A stretch of DNA of 64,000 nucleotides from NCBI GenBank assembly GCA_029747015.1, contig JAKOGI010002153.1, positions 1 through 64,000 on the forward strand. Direction: 5' to 3'. The translations under genes were made by a program, and so were the position numbers. Numbering within the stretch: position 1 is the stretch's first letter; each line of letters starts with the position of its first letter. The notes under the pieces are model-generated. The model did not search any database, had not been told where the DNA came from, and saw only the letters and a program-made list of their open reading frames with translations. Source of the DNA: Carnegiea gigantea. Lineage: Eukaryota > Streptophyta > Magnoliopsida > Caryophyllales > Cactaceae. Positions 35,140 to 46,773 of the stretch are shown piece by piece.

Positions 35140-36304
35140 TGATGTAGATGTGGGTGGTAAGTGAACCAAATCAACTCAAACTCAAACTAAACAAGAATCA
35201 ACCAAAGAAAAGTGAATATGGTGGAAGATAGTTTGAGATGGTTTGAAGAATAATAACAAAAAAGAACAAGGATAAACAAGACCTTGTAATTAAGATAATC
35301 CTTCACGGAGCCACTCAATGACTTGATCTTGGGCTAATTCTCTTGTCTTAACCAAGGAATCACTCCAATTGGAAAAGGAAGAGAACCTAGAACACCACTT
35401 GAATGAGCCAAATTAAAGATATAGAACTAGGAATTTTGAGACACAAATGAGAATCACTCTCAAAGGTGCTTGTATTACTTTGGAAATCTCTTACAATGCT
35501 GAATGATTAGCTTCACATGCCCCTACCCTTTTATAGACTCAGCAAAAGACAATCAAAAGACTCAAATAACTCCTAACAATTAAAACTAGCTAATGAAAAG
35601 TCTAAGAAAAAATGAAAAGACACATCATAAAAGGGGTGGGGGAGGTTACAAGGAATATTCTAGGATTTTTTGCAGCTGATTACATCAATCTAGAAGCATC
35701 TAAAACGTGCACAATATCAGCCACACAAATATATGTAACCTAGACTCTTCATATTCCCAGCATTAATCCTTGCAACTGCCTCAACTTCAACAGAGCATAA
35801 CTTCCAGAATACTCGGCCAAATCACGCGTTCTTGGGCTTGTTAGAAAGCCCCGGAAGTCTATTTTCCAGAAGGGGCTCATTTGCTCAATTTGGATAAGCG
35901 GTTTGAAAGTTATGGCCCAAACAATGCACCTATCTCAGACTGGACTGGATCAGCACAACGTATCTTTGAGTGATATTTTGCCCAATCAAATGATGTCCAA
36001 ATTAAATAAAATTGGGCTTATTTTAAAGCTGACCTCTTAAGCTTCAAAAGCACATGGGCCCTCAAGTTGTGGGTCCACTTGAGCTTGTCCAAAAGTGGTC
36101 ACAAAAATCGGGTTCCGCAGGGATGAATTCGGCACCAAATTTCTAGTAAAGCTTAACCTCTTTTTGACCTCTCCATAGTGTCGCGAGTCTTTGAACTCAT
36201 TTAAGAAGACCAAATAGGCACATTTCCATGCATGATCTTCTTTGACCCTTTTCTTCTTTGAAATTGGAGTTGAATAAAAATGATGCATATGGAAATATGC
36301 ATCA
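35140..36304 (-). repeat. 3' LTR of minus-strand noa-2
   Basis: 1165 bp, ending in a perfect TGATGCATAT/ATATGCATCA inverted repeat next to the PPT (TACTCCCCGGG on plus). Confidence 0.9.
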
Positions 36305-37504
36305 TACTCCCCGGGTTGTTTTGAGTTTGTCCTCAAACTAAAAGGGTTGGCAAGCCTCTCAAGAAAGGGGTCGCGCTTACAATATGGGAGCTTTTGGGGA
36401 AGGAGGTCACAGGGCATCACCTCTAGAGAGATATAGAAGAGGGTGAGGGGGGGATGATAAAACGGGTCATACCTGGTGAGGAGAAGAGGCGGAAGTGGAA
36501 AATCTTCTTTGGGGGCAAGGGTTTGGGAAGGATGAATGAGGGTTAAGGCTTGTCGGTCCTTTTGTGGTTTGGAGGGTTGGGAAGGTTGAATGGGGGTTAA
36601 GGTGAATTCTTCTTGGGTCAAGAGTTGCTCAAACTTTTCAGCAACCCTACATGGCTTCATCACTTCAAGGTCTTTAACTACATGCTCGTCAATTCTTGGG
36701 GTTATGCTCAAATTCACCTCATTATCTTCTTGGCACCCTTCTTCGGTGAAGGATTGCTCAATTTCTTGCACAATCTATTCTTGCTTCAACTCGGATCTTT
36801 GGGTCTCAAGTTCAATGGTCTCTTCATCACCACAGTCACCAAAAAACAAGAGGTAGGTCAACTAGGCTTGAAGCTTTTTCTCCAAGGATCTCTTCATCTT
36901 TGTTTGGCTTTTGAGAAACCTTCTCTAAGGGAAGTATTTCTTCTTTTTAAACCTTGAGTTCAATTTCTTCTTCAAGGCTTTCCTCCTGATCGTTCTCTTC
37001 TTCCACGGCTTTCCTTTCTTCCAAGGTAATGACCTCGTTATTTGGGCAACCCGTGGATAAGTGTCCAAGCCCTTGGCACTTGAGACACCTCCTAGGTTGT
37101 GGGGGAAAGATCATTTGTGGGGGTGGTTCTTTTTGTGGGGTGGAAGGGAATGAACCCGTGAGCTTAACGGAGATACTTTCTTCCATGGGCATGTAAGTGG
37201 ATGGGTAAAAGGAACCCTTCAACTTACTACTCAATTTCTTCCAAGTTCTCACCTTTTCTTTCCCTTTCTTTTTTCGCTCAAACTTGTATTTATTCCACCA
37301 CTGAAGTGCACAACCTCTCAATCTTGAAATAACCACTTCGAACTTCTGTTGGTCATTAAGGATACAACAAGCAAAAACTCGTTCCACCTTAGATAACCAA
37401 CCTGCGAACTCTTCCTTTTCGCCATGAAATTTTGGGATTGCAAAGCAAGCATATCCAATATCAATAAGAGCTAGTTCTTTCTCCAAGTTCTTTGAAGACG
37501 GCAT
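36037..37504 (-). pseudogene. noa-2 ORF, minus copy, broken
   Basis: 5' part 37504-36947: begins MPSSKNLEKE, gag-like domain with LQWWNKYKF, and a CCHC knuckle CLKCQGLGHLSTGC. It ends at TAA where the 51381 copy has GAA. A 3' part, 36771-36037, covers the acidic and proline-rich regions and the LTR tail ending AFEA; TAG replaces GAG just upstream of it, and a frameshift lies between the two parts. It also lacks the EQLLIQEVRP-type repeat present in other copies. Confidence 0.8.
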
Positions 37505-37801
37505 GAAGGATGAGGTCTAGGGTTCTTCGTGGATTGATTTGAAACGTAAGGTGGCTGTGGCAAAGGTGGCACGGTCGTGCAAGGGGGCACGGTCAGGCCG
37601 TGCTATGCTTCGGCTGAAGAAAATGCAGAAAAGTAGAGTGGCACGGTCGTGCGTGTCGGCACGGGGGCACCGTGCTGCTTCTCTGGTCTTCAAGACTTCG
37701 GATTGCCGGTTTGTGCCTCTTTTTTTTTTTTTTTTTTTGGCCTTTTGGGATGTGTTTGGGTATGATGTGGGTCACTTAAAAGCCTTGGCTCTGATACCAA
37801 T
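37505..37801 (-). other. noa-2 leader with two 36-nt units
   Basis: PBS complement GGCTCTGATACCA at 37787-37799 on plus. Units at 37568-37603 and 37640-37675 (72 nt apart), one fewer than the other noa-2 copies. A long T run at about 37722-37738 corresponds to the A tract of the other leaders. Confidence 0.8.
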
Positions 37802-38967
37802 TGATGTACATGTGGGTGGTAAGTGAACCAAATCAAACTCAAACAAATTCCAAACAAGAATCAAACCAAAGAAAAGTGAATATGGAAGATAGATTGAGAT
37901 GGATCGAAGAATAATAATAAAATAGGACAAAGGGATAAACAAGACCTTGCACTTGAGATAATCCTTCACGAAACCACTCAAGGACTTGATCTTGGGCAAA
38001 TTCTCTTGTCTTCACCAAGGAATCACTCCAATTGGAAAAGGAAGAGAACCTAGAACACCACTTGAATTAGCCAAATTCAAGATATAGAACTAGGAATTTT
38101 GAGACACAAATGAGAATCACTCTCAAAGGTGCTTGTATTGCTTTGGAAATTTCTTACAATGCTGAATGAATAGCTTCACACGCCCCTCCCCTTTTATAGA
38201 CTCAGCAAAAGACAATCAAAGGACTCAAATGACTCCTAACAATTAAAACTAGCTAATGAAAAGTCTAAGAAAAATGAAAAGACTCATCATAAAAGGGGGT
38301 GGGGGAGGTTACAAGGAATATTCTAGGATTTTTGCAGCTGATTACATCGATCTAGAAGCATCTAAAACGTGCACAATATCAGCCACACAAATATATGTAA
38401 CCTAAGACTCTTCATATTCCCAGCATTAATCCTTGCAACTGCCTCAACTTCAACAGAGCATAACTTCAAGAATACTCGGCCAAATCACGCGTTCTTGGGC
38501 TTGTTAGAAAGCCCTGGAAGTCTATTTTCCAGAATGGGCTCATTTGCTTAATTTGGATAAGCGGTTTGAAAGTTATGGCCCAAACAATGCACCTATCTCA
38601 GACTGGACTGGATCAGCATAACGTATCCTTGAGTGATATTTTGCCCAATCAAATGATGTCCAAATTAAACAAACTTGGGCTTATTTGAAAGCTGAAATCT
38701 TAAACTTCAAAACCATGTGGAGCCTCAAGTTGTGGGTCCACTTGAGCTTGTCCAAAAATGGTCACAAAAATCGGGTTCCGCAGGGATGAATTCGGCACCA
38801 AATTTCTAGCAAAGTTTAACCTCTTTTTGACCTCTCCATAGTGTCGCGAGTCTTTGAACTCACTTAAGAAGACCAAATAGGCACATTTCCATGCATGATC
38901 TTCTTTGACCCTTTTCTTCTTTGAAATTGAAGTTGAATAAAAATGATGCATATGGAAATATGCATCA
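37802..38967 (-). repeat. 5' LTR of minus-strand noa-2
   Basis: 1166 bp, TGATG/CATCA termini, perfect terminal inverted repeat at its 38944-38967 end. Confidence 0.9.
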
Positions 38968-38972
38968 AAAAA

Positions 38973-40890
38973 GGTAAAGCTAGTAGCCTTGAAACTCCAT
39001 AAATATGCTTCCATATGGTGGTCTAATGTTGTGTCCAAGAGGGTGAGAAAGGGGAAAAGTAAGATTAAGACTTGGGAGCAAATGAAATCCAAACTTAAAG
39101 CCAAGTTCTTACCCCACACTATCTTCAAGACAATTTCCTTAAACTCCACCACCTCCGACAAGGTCCAAAGAGTGTAGAGGAGTACACTAGGGACTTTGAG
39201 CAACTTCTTTTAAAGTGTGATTTGAGGGAAGATGATTCCCAAACCTTGATTCGTTACTTGAGTGGGCTTGATGAACAAATTGCTCATGTAGTGGAGTTGC
39301 ACCCATACACCTCCCTTGATGAGTTGAGTGCTTTAGCTCACAAAGTAGAAAAGCAAAAGAAGCTCAAAGGCAAGAACCCCATCTCTAAGCCTACCCCACG
39401 GCCTTATGGCTTTCTAAAGCCCCCATTCTCTCCTCAAAAACCTTCTCCACCCCCAAACCCGAAACCCCCTCAAACAGCCCCCCCACAAACTCCATCCAAG
39501 CCACCACTAAAACCCCCTAGCAAGGTTCGATGCTTTCGTTGTCAAGGTCTTGGACATTACGCTTCGAATGTCCAAACAAGAGAATGGTATCTCTAGACGA
39601 ATATCAAGAGTCCTTAGAGGAGCTAGAGGTTGAGGAAGAGAAAAATGAAGAAGAAAAGGAGGTGTACATGGCCGAAATGTTGGAAGAGGTAGAAGAGGGC
39701 CCAGATGAAGGGGAACTACTAGTGATTAGAAGGGCTTTAAGTGGGATTGCTACTCAAGACAACATGGAGCAAAGGGAGAGCATCTTCCATACAAGGTGCA
39801 CCGTGAGTGGCAAGGTGTGTTCTCTCATCATCGATGGGGGAAGTTGCGCTAATGTGGCCTCAAAAACCATGGTGGACAAACTCAAGGTTCCGGTCACACC
39901 TCACCCAAATCCTTACACCATTCAATGGCTCAACCAAGGTAAGGGTTTGCAAATTACTACTCGATGTTTGCTTACTTTTTCCATTGGAAAGTCGTATAAA
40001 GATGAGATATGGTGTGACATAGTGCCTATGGATGCTTGCCATGTTCTTTTGGGCCGACCATGGCTCTTTGATAGAAGGGTGATGCATGATGGTCGAAAGA
40101 ATACCTACACCTTCACAAAAGACAACAAGAAAATCACCCTCGCTCCCCTCAAGCCTAGCCCACAAAAGAACCCTCAAGACAATCCCAAGTTGGATGTCTT
40201 TCTCACCACCTTACTCCACTCTCAACTCCATGAGTTCGAAGACTTTAAAGAGTGGATCCTCTTAGGCCAAGAACCGGCCAAGGTAAAGGAATCTCCCCAT
40301 CCTTTACTTACCTCACTCCTACAAACCTTTGCCCACGTCTTCCCACAAGAAATACCTCATGGCCTACCCCCCAAAAGATCCATCCAACATAAAATCGACC
40401 TCTTCCCGGGTGCCACCCTCCCAAATAGACCGGCCTACCGCATGAACCCTCAAGAGACACAAGAAGTTCAAAGACAAGTGGATGAGCTCCTAACCAAAGG
40501 CTTGATCCGTGAGAGCTTGAGTCCATGTGCCGTCCCGGCCCTACTTGTGCCCAAGAAAGATGGGAGCATGAGAATGTGTGTTGATAGTAGAGCTATCAAC
40601 AAGATCACCATCAAGTACCGGTACCCTATCCCAAGGTTGGAGGATTTGCTAGATGAGCTTCATGGGGCCACTATATTCTCAAAAATTGATCTAAGAAGTG
40701 GCTATTATCAAATGCGAATCTTTGAAGGGGATAAATGGAAGACGGCCTTTAAAACCAAGGGTGGCCTATATGAGTGGCTTGTCATGCCCTTTGGTTTGAC
40801 TAATGCACCAAGCACGTTCATGAGGCTAATGAACCAAGTTCTCAAGCCATTCATTGGGAGATATGTCGTTGTGTATTTTGACGACATTTT
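38973..40890 (+). pseudogene. D-ii gag C-terminus, protease and RT N-part
   Basis: Continues D-ii after the noa-2 insertion. Gag is broken by at least two frameshifts (frame changes between 39177 and 39222, and at the zinc knuckle near 39565). From 39530 one frame is open through protease ([11 protein letters not shown]), [13 protein letters not shown] and RT up to VVVYFDDI at about 40890. There it is cut inside the RT active-site strand by the C LTR and runs 18 codons into it. Confidence 0.85.
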
Positions 40891-42615
40891 TGATGGAAAT
40901 CCCTCCATCCCTTTTGTTAAAAAAGAATCAAATCAAATTAGGTAATCTTATTATGCTGGTTTAAGGATGAATAAATCATCCAAGTTTTGATTAAACATTG
41001 AAACTGCAGGGCAAGGGTTAAATCCAGCAGCTAACCGTTTTTGTGTGCTTAATTTCTCAAACATACTAAGGGTTTACGTCTAATATTTTTTGATGGATTT
41101 GAAGATCAAGATGTTAGCTTTCCAACAAATCAAGTTTCATCCAATTTGGACTTCATTTGGTCGTTCAAATCAGCAATTAAACCCAAGGTGTCAAAACTGC
41201 CCAGCAGGGCCAGGATGAACCCGGTTTTGTTCTTTTTATTTCTTATGATGTAGTTTAGCTTAAATCTTGTATTTTTACATATTTTGGGTCCCCAAGATCT
41301 TAGATTTCATGTCCAATTGGAATTACCAGATTTGGAGTTCAATTGGTTAGTGAATTAAGCTAATTAGTAAACCTGTGCTGTTTTAGAGTCTAATCTGCAC
41401 GGTTTGGGGAATCAGGCTCATTCAAGGGGTAAATGACGTCCAATTGCTATGATTCAAAAAGGAGGGAAAACTAGACATGTTGAGGTTTCCAACCATGTAA
41501 GAAACGTAGCAATTAGGCATCATTTGAGGTGTCAAACATGCGTTGCAAGTGGAGGCAGAAACCGGCTGCTTGACACCCGGTTGCTTAGCCTGGTGGTTTT
41601 CCTCCTTCAAGGGGTTTGCTTAAGGTGGAAGGCTGCCAAGCAGGTCATTTTGAGCTGCTTGATTAAGCACCACTCAGCTACTTGAGAGAGAGACACGTGG
41701 AGCTAGTGAAACGCCACCATTTTGCAAGCTCTCATTCGACCACTCAAGCATGACATGGCACACATGCAATTTTCAGTCCTTTTGAGGTGGCAGCCATGCT
41801 CTCTTACCTTCCTTGAAGGGAAATTGAGTCAACAAGGTTTCTTAATACTTAGGAAAGAGTTTAAGAAGGAAATCTTGTGTTTTGTAGCTTAAACTTTCAG
41901 CTTATGTATGTTTTAGCTTAAACCGTGTATTACTAAGCATAGGATTAGTTTAATGACTTTCCTTGCCTAGAAGGAAAGCTCTTTTCATGTAATCACAAGG
42001 CTATATAAGTGCCTTGGCTGCTCTTTTGTAAAACAAGAAGCTTGAGTATTGAAATTAAGAAAAGACTTTGTGTCTTGTGTTCCTCTCAAACACTTAACTT
42101 GCTTATCCTTAATTAGGCCGATTAAGGTGGTGTCCAAGTGAGTCTTAATCATTGATTAGGTGGTGTATCTGTATCCTAATCAAAGGTTAAGGGCCCTAAG
42201 CTAAGTGATTAGTGGTGTATCTTATCTAATCACAAGGCTTAGAACTATCCAAATTCCATTGAATTCACTTAAAGTTCATGAAGTTAGCTTTGGGTTCCTT
42301 AAACCAAAGCTCTCCTTTTTCATGTTCTAATCAGTGAACTTCATTCCTCTCTTCTTTTTTTTCTTTTCATATCCATTTCAAGCTTAATCAAGGCCAAGAA
42401 TTCTTGCTTTGATTCAGTTTTGAGCCCAAACACAAAAGCCATCTCAAAAACCGTGAAAATCACAAACTAGGCGTGCTTAGGCAGCAAGTTGGCACGGTGC
42501 CCCCGTGCCTTAAAGCACGACCGTGCCACCCCTGGTTCGTGAGTTTTCCACTTGTTTTGGTTGTGTTCTTGTTGTAAGTTGGCTTGGGTTGTTCCTACCC
42601 TTGAGACTTACATCA
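40891..42615 (+). repeat. LTR of family C, 1725 bp
   Basis: Starts TGATGGAAATCCCTCCATCC (GATGGA-AATCCC-TCCATC hairpin), ends ACATCA before TTTTTGGTATC. It carries TATATAAG at 42002-42009. Unlike the other families, one 36-nt hairpin unit (42492-42527) lies inside this LTR, in its U5 part. Confidence 0.85.
42002..42009 (+). promoter_or_regulatory. TATA box of C LTR
   Basis: TATATAAG, about 610 bp before the LTR end, followed by a short leader-like stretch. Best promoter candidate in this LTR. Confidence 0.5.
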
Positions 42616-42715
42616 TTTTTGGTATCAGAGCAAGTTCAGATCCTTGCCTGAACCCCACGCTCCCAAACTCAATCCAAACACAGTCAAGCATAAACCGTTC
42701 CTTCCTGCGATCACA
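42616..42715 (+). other. C leader with PBS
   Basis: PBS TGGTATCAGAGC at 42620-42631. A very short leader, about 85 nt to the ATG, with no hairpin unit; the unit sits in U5 instead. Confidence 0.7.
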
Positions 42716-45001
42716 ATGAGTACTAGCATGTCTGTGGAAGAGAAGCTTGAAGTTCTTTCCAAGCAAATGCAAGAAATGAGTGTGAGTAATCAAGAACTCA
42801 AGGCTCGAAATGAGTACTTGAGAAAACAACTTGGAAACTACATGAAGCAAAAGCAAAAGGCGTGTGAAGAACCCATCCAATCCGAACCATGGAGGCAAGA
42901 ACAAGTGTTTAGCCATACTCTTGATTCATCTAGTGAAGATGAACCATTGAGAATGACTAGACAAGACTCACGGAATCAAGCTAGTGCAAATGATTTCAAG
43001 GTTGAAATTCCAGAATTTGAAGGCAAGCTTGATCCTGAAGATTTTTTGGATTGGTTACACACAGTTGAAAGAGTTTTTGAGTACAAGGACATCCCAGAAG
43101 ACAAGAAGGTGAAGCTGATTGCTTTAAGGCTTCGTAAGTATGCTTCTCTATGGTGGACTAACTTGTGTGCCAAAAGAGTAAGAGAAAGGAGGTCTAAAAT
43201 CAGAACTTGGGAGAAGATGAAGTCAAAGCTCAAGGCTAGATTTCTTCCTTCTACCTATGTTCAAGATTGCTACTCACAACTCCACCATTTGAACCAAGGT
43301 AATTTGAGTGTAGAAGAATACACTCGTGAATTTGAAAAGCTTGTGATTAAGTGTGATTTGCAAGAGCCAGAAGAACAAACAATTGTTAGATACTTGGGAG
43401 GTCTTGATCCTAGGTATGCTAATGTTGTTGATTTGCAAGCTTACACTTCTTTTGATGAAGTATGTGTGCTAGCTCACAAGGTTGAGCAGCAAAAGAAGAG
43501 CAAACCGCCCTCACGGCATGAAAATCCAAATCCCTCACCATATGAACAAACCTTAAACAAGGGGAGTTCATCTTATGTCCCTCAACCCACGGCATCCCTT
43601 TCCCCTTCTCCACAAAAAAACCAAACTCCACAAAAGGGCCTACCCCCACAACTCACACCAAAACCCCTTCCTAAAAACATCCCAAGGTGTTTTAAGTGCC
43701 AAGGCTTTGGTCACTTAGCATCAGATTGTACAAACCGAAGGTATGTTACCTTGGCTGAATGGAAGGCAACTGAGGAGGTCGAAATAGAAGAGGAAGAGAA
43801 AGAGGATAAAGAAGATGATCTCGAGGAGATAGTGATTGAGGCGGATGAAGGTGAAATGCTCACCTTAGACACTTACCACCCACCAAAATACAAAGAGAAT
43901 CGAAATATTCTTTTCATGACTTTTGGTGAACCATCAACCTTTTCCCCCACTCCACCCACACCCAAAACACTCAAACAAACCTTCTGTCAATTCAATTCAG
44001 AATCATTCCTTACAGTTCCTAATCCTGAATTAAGAGCATGTGAGAAAGTGGTTCCAATCATGTTCAAGGAGCCCCCTACGTCCACCATTCCAATCAACAA
44101 GGGGAAGGTAAAGAAGAAAGTCTCTAAGTTCAAAAGAGACTTGTTTTCATGGTTGATTTTATTTCAACCAGAATTGAAGCAAAAAGAGGAGTTCATTACC
44201 TACTATACGGATCATCAAGCCTTGAAGTTCATCCAAGGACAACATAAGCTCAATCCACGACATGCCAAGTGGGTAGAGTTCTTGCAATACTTTCGATTTG
44301 TGATCCACCACAAATCCGGCCAAATGAACAAAGGGGCCGACGCATTGTCCAGAAGATATCTCTTGCGCTCTACTCTTGAATCCAAGGTACTTGGGTTTGA
44401 GTGCATCAAGGCTATGTATACCCAAGATGAAGACTTCAAGGCCATTCTTGAAAAGTGTTCTAGCCATGCCCACGGTCCTTTCCACCTAGAGGACGGATTC
44501 CTCTTCAAGGGAAACCGACTCTGCATTCCTAAATGTGGGTTTAGGGAGCTTTTGATTCAAGAACTCCATGGGGGAGCTCTAGCCGGCCATTTTGGAGTTG
44601 AGAAGACATGCTCTATGCTCAAGGAGCATTACTTTTGGCCCAAAATGTCAAGAGATGTGGAGCACTTCATCAAAAGATGCTCTACCTGCCAACTTGCTAA
44701 GGATCACATACGGCCTCAAGGTCTTTCCACCCCCTTACCGGTTCCCCAAGGGCCTTGGGAAGATGTTAGCTTGGACTTCATCACGGGGTTGCCAAGGACT
44801 CAAAGGCACAAAGACTCTATCATGGTAGTGGTTGATAGATTCTCCAAGATGGCCCACTTCGTAGCATGTCACACCACCTTTGATGCCTCACAAGTGGCCA
44901 ATCTTTACTTCAAAGAGATTGTGCGGTTGCATGGAATACCAAGGAGTATGGTGTCCGATCGTGACACTAAGTTCTTGAGTCATTTTTGGCTCACGTTATG
45001 A
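42716..45001 (+). CDS. Chimeric ORF: C gag fused in frame to D RNase H-integrase
   Basis: ATG 42716 follows the C leader. Order: helical N-terminus (MSVEEKLEVLSKQMQEM), gag domain (IPEFEGKLDPEDF, YASLWWTNL), zinc knuckle CFKCQGFGHLASDC, acidic stretch (EEEEKEDKEDD), then a segment of about 110 residues with no protease or RT and no match elsewhere in the window (contains NILFMTFGEPSTF). At about 44200 it passes in frame into D-type RNase H (TDHQALKFIQGQ), GADALSRR and the integrase zinc-binding and first catalytic regions. It stops at TGA 44999-45001, where D-i has TGG (LWRKLG). It lacks the YFDD-bearing RT and most of RNase H, so no enzyme function is expected. Either a recombinant or an assembly join. 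Confidence 0.75.
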   Translation: MSTSMSVEEKLEVLSKQMQEMSVSNQELKARNEYLRKQLGNYMKQKQKACEEPIQSEPWRQEQVFSHTLDSSSEDEPLRMTRQDSRNQASANDFKVEIPEFEGKLDPEDFLDWLHTVERVFEYKDIPEDKKVKLIALRLRKYASLWWTNLCAKRVRERRSKIRTWEKMKSKLKARFLPSTYVQDCYSQLHHLNQGNLSVEEYTREFEKLVIKCDLQEPEEQTIVRYLGGLDPRYANVVDLQAYTSFDEVCVLAHKVEQQKKSKPPSRHENPNPSPYEQTLNKGSSSYVPQPTASLSPSPQKNQTPQKGLPPQLTPKPLPKNIPRCFKCQGFGHLASDCTNRRYVTLAEWKATEEVEIEEEEKEDKEDDLEEIVIEADEGEMLTLDTYHPPKYKENRNILFMTFGEPSTFSPTPPTPKTLKQTFCQFNSESFLTVPNPELRACEKVVPIMFKEPPTSTIPINKGKVKKKVSKFKRDLFSWLILFQPELKQKEEFITYYTDHQALKFIQGQHKLNPRHAKWVEFLQYFRFVIHHKSGQMNKGADALSRRYLLRSTLESKVLGFECIKAMYTQDEDFKAILEKCSSHAHGPFHLEDGFLFKGNRLCIPKCGFRELLIQELHGGALAGHFGVEKTCSMLKEHYFWPKMSRDVEHFIKRCSTCQLAKDHIRPQGLSTPLPVPQGPWEDVSLDFITGLPRTQRHKDSIMVVVDRFSKMAHFVACHTTFDASQVANLYFKEIVRLHGIPRSMVSDRDTKFLSHFWLTL

Positions 45002-45868
45002 AGGAAGCTTGGTACTCACCTCAAATTCAGCACCTCATGCCATCCTCAAACGGACGGCCAAACCGAGGTGACAAACCGCACTTTGGGCACATTACTTCGG
45101 GTCTTGGTGAAGAAGAACATTAAAAGTTGGGATGAACTCCTTTGCCATGCGGAGTTTGCATTCAACCGAGCTCCAAGCAAGGCCACAGGCCTCTCACCCT
45201 TCCAAGTTGTGTGTGGCAACAATCCACGGACTCCCGTTGATCTTGTTCCTATTCCTAACCCCACTAAATTTAGTTGGGAGGCCGAAAAGAGAGCAAAGGA
45301 GGTCTAAGAGCTTCACGCTAAGGTGAGAGAAAGGATTGAAAAGTTCAATGCGCAAGCTAAGTTCTATGCCAACACGAAGAGGAGAGAAGCTCATTTCCAG
45401 CCCGGGGACCTAGTATGGATCCATTTACGGAAGGAAAGATTCCCAAGCAAGCGGAAATCCAAGTTATTACCAAGGTCGGATGGGCCATTTGAAGTCCTTG
45501 AGAAAATTGGCCCAAATGCATACAAGATAGACCTCCCCGGAGACTATGGGGTGTCCGCCACTTTCAATGTGGCTGATTTAAGCCCATACTATGATGAAGA
45601 AGAAGAGTTGCCGAGTTTGAGGTCAAACTCCATTCAAGCTGGGGGGAATGATGGGGACCATCATGATCAAACTCCAAATGCACAACCAGCAACTCCACAC
45701 ACCCCCTCAAGCCCCAAGGAAGTCAAGAACATCCATGCCTTGGTCAAGGAAGTCATAGAGCATTCGGACAGAACATGGGCAGATTCAACCGGAAATTGGC
45801 CCGGTTTTGTGCATCTTTTGGGACTTGAAGGTGAGGGGATGAATGACTTCCTTGCCCCGTCTCTTTAA
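45002..45868 (+). pseudogene. D-ii integrase C-terminus and tail
   Basis: Same frame as the upstream ORF after the TGA. Holds the integrase E (QTEVTNR), a second stop TAA at 45304-45306 (CAA in D-i), the GPF module (SDGPFEVLEK, FNVADLSPYY) and the LTR-overlapping tail ending APSL. Both stops are transitions (TGG to TGA, CAA to TAA). Confidence 0.85.
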
Positions 45869-46768
45869 GTTTAAGATGTTAGGAATCCAATAAAACAAGT
45901 TGCAAAGGATTTGGAGGTCGTTTGGTTAGTCAATCAGCAAGATCTTTCCAAGTGCGCAGGCTGGGCGCCAAAACAGCAGCATCCGAATTAAAGGGGAAAT
46001 TGGACCACCAACTTAAGTCCACTCTTTCTGAAATTTTGCAGCATGAAAGGGGACATAAATATTTATCAAGTCAAGGGTTCAAATCCCATCCAAAGCACCC
46101 CCTTGTGTTGGTTTTATCCAGCCAAAAGGACAAGCAAAACACCCCTTTAACCGGTTTCTTCCTAGCCGGTACAAGTGGGCTGAATTCTTGGGTTTTGCTT
46201 CATCCACTTGCTGAGTTGATTGTTTTTGCTGCATTTTAGGACCTTTGTAAGCTTGACACATCATTTAGGAGGCATCATGGCCCCTAGTGAAGTAGATTAA
46301 GCTAGTGGTGAGGTGTTAAGCTAGATGAGAGATGGATGTAATGTGTTTCCCTCTCCCAAATGTACTTGGTTTTGATTTTGCTGCTTGGGAAGGGGGGGAA
46401 ACTCGGCCATTCTTGCATAAAACCAGAATGAGCCTTCATTTGTAACTCAACTTTGAATGAATGAATTTGTGAGTTCTCAAACTCTCTCTACAAAAACTCC
46501 TAGTGTTATATCTTGAGCTTGGCAACTCAAGTGGGTCTCTAGGTCTCTTTCTCTCAACTAGAAGGTGATTAAATTCTGTAACTAGTTGATACAAAGAGAT
46601 TGCCCAAGTGTTCTCCAAGGGTGGCTCCTCGGATTATCCCTTGCAAGGTCACTTGACTATCCAAACTCTTGATTTCTCCTCTCCCTTGCTGTTTTTCCTT
46701 CTTCTTGTTTTAGATTCCACTTTGAGGCAAGTTGTGAGTTGGTTTCTTCTTCTTACAACCCTCCATCA
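45649..46768 (+). repeat. 3' LTR of D-ii
   Basis: 1120 bp, preceded by PPT GGGGGGAA. Followed by the right CCTAG and the resumed B pol. Confidence 0.92.
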
Positions 46769-46773
46769 CCTAG

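Larger units (their letters stand above)
35140..38967 (-). mobile_element. noa-2 element inserted in D-ii gag, TSD AAAAA
   Basis: 3828 bp. Minus orientation: 5' LTR 37802-38967, PBS 37787-37799, leader, ORF, PPT, 3' LTR 35140-36304. AAAAA lies at 35135-35139 and 38968-38972; removing the element and one A run restores the gag frame (EGK then KVKLVALKL). Confidence 0.9.
40891..44200 (+). mobile_element. Family C element, 3'-truncated
   Basis: LTR 40891-42615, PBS 42620-42631, gag-type ORF from 42716. The right edge lies near 44200, where the sequence switches to D RNase H. No 3' LTR, PPT or target duplication. D sequence from YFDD to the RNase H middle is missing. Confidence 0.75.
33353..46768 (+). 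mobile_element. Family D element (D-ii) inserted in B, TSD CCTAG
   Basis: 5' LTR 33353-34472 and 3' LTR 45649-46768, each 1120 bp. CCTAG occurs at 33348-33352 and 46769-46773. It carries two further insertions (noa-2 at 35140 and C at 40891); the latter replaces part of RT and RNase H. About 17 mismatches and no indels separate the two LTRs by eye. Confidence 0.92.

Noticed and set aside
36590..36957. Plus-strand frames opposite the minus-strand noa-2 ORF, with matching frames opposite other noa copies
   Set aside because: They are antisense shadows of the acidic noa coding region and vary in ends between copies.
41449..41685. Possible host gene in the long C LTR
   Set aside because: Short frames only, no recognisable domain, and the same DNA recurs as a reversed LTR fragment at 55023-55600.
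46070..46100. tRNA-like B box (GGTTCAAATCCC) in the D LTR
   Set aside because: No A box, no cloverleaf and no CCA end around it. The motif is part of the D LTR and occurs in each D copy.
46608..46768. ATG at 46608 as the true start of the B pol protein
   Set aside because: The first codons are LTR D sequence from the nested element. The B frame comes from the interrupted gag-protease part upstream.
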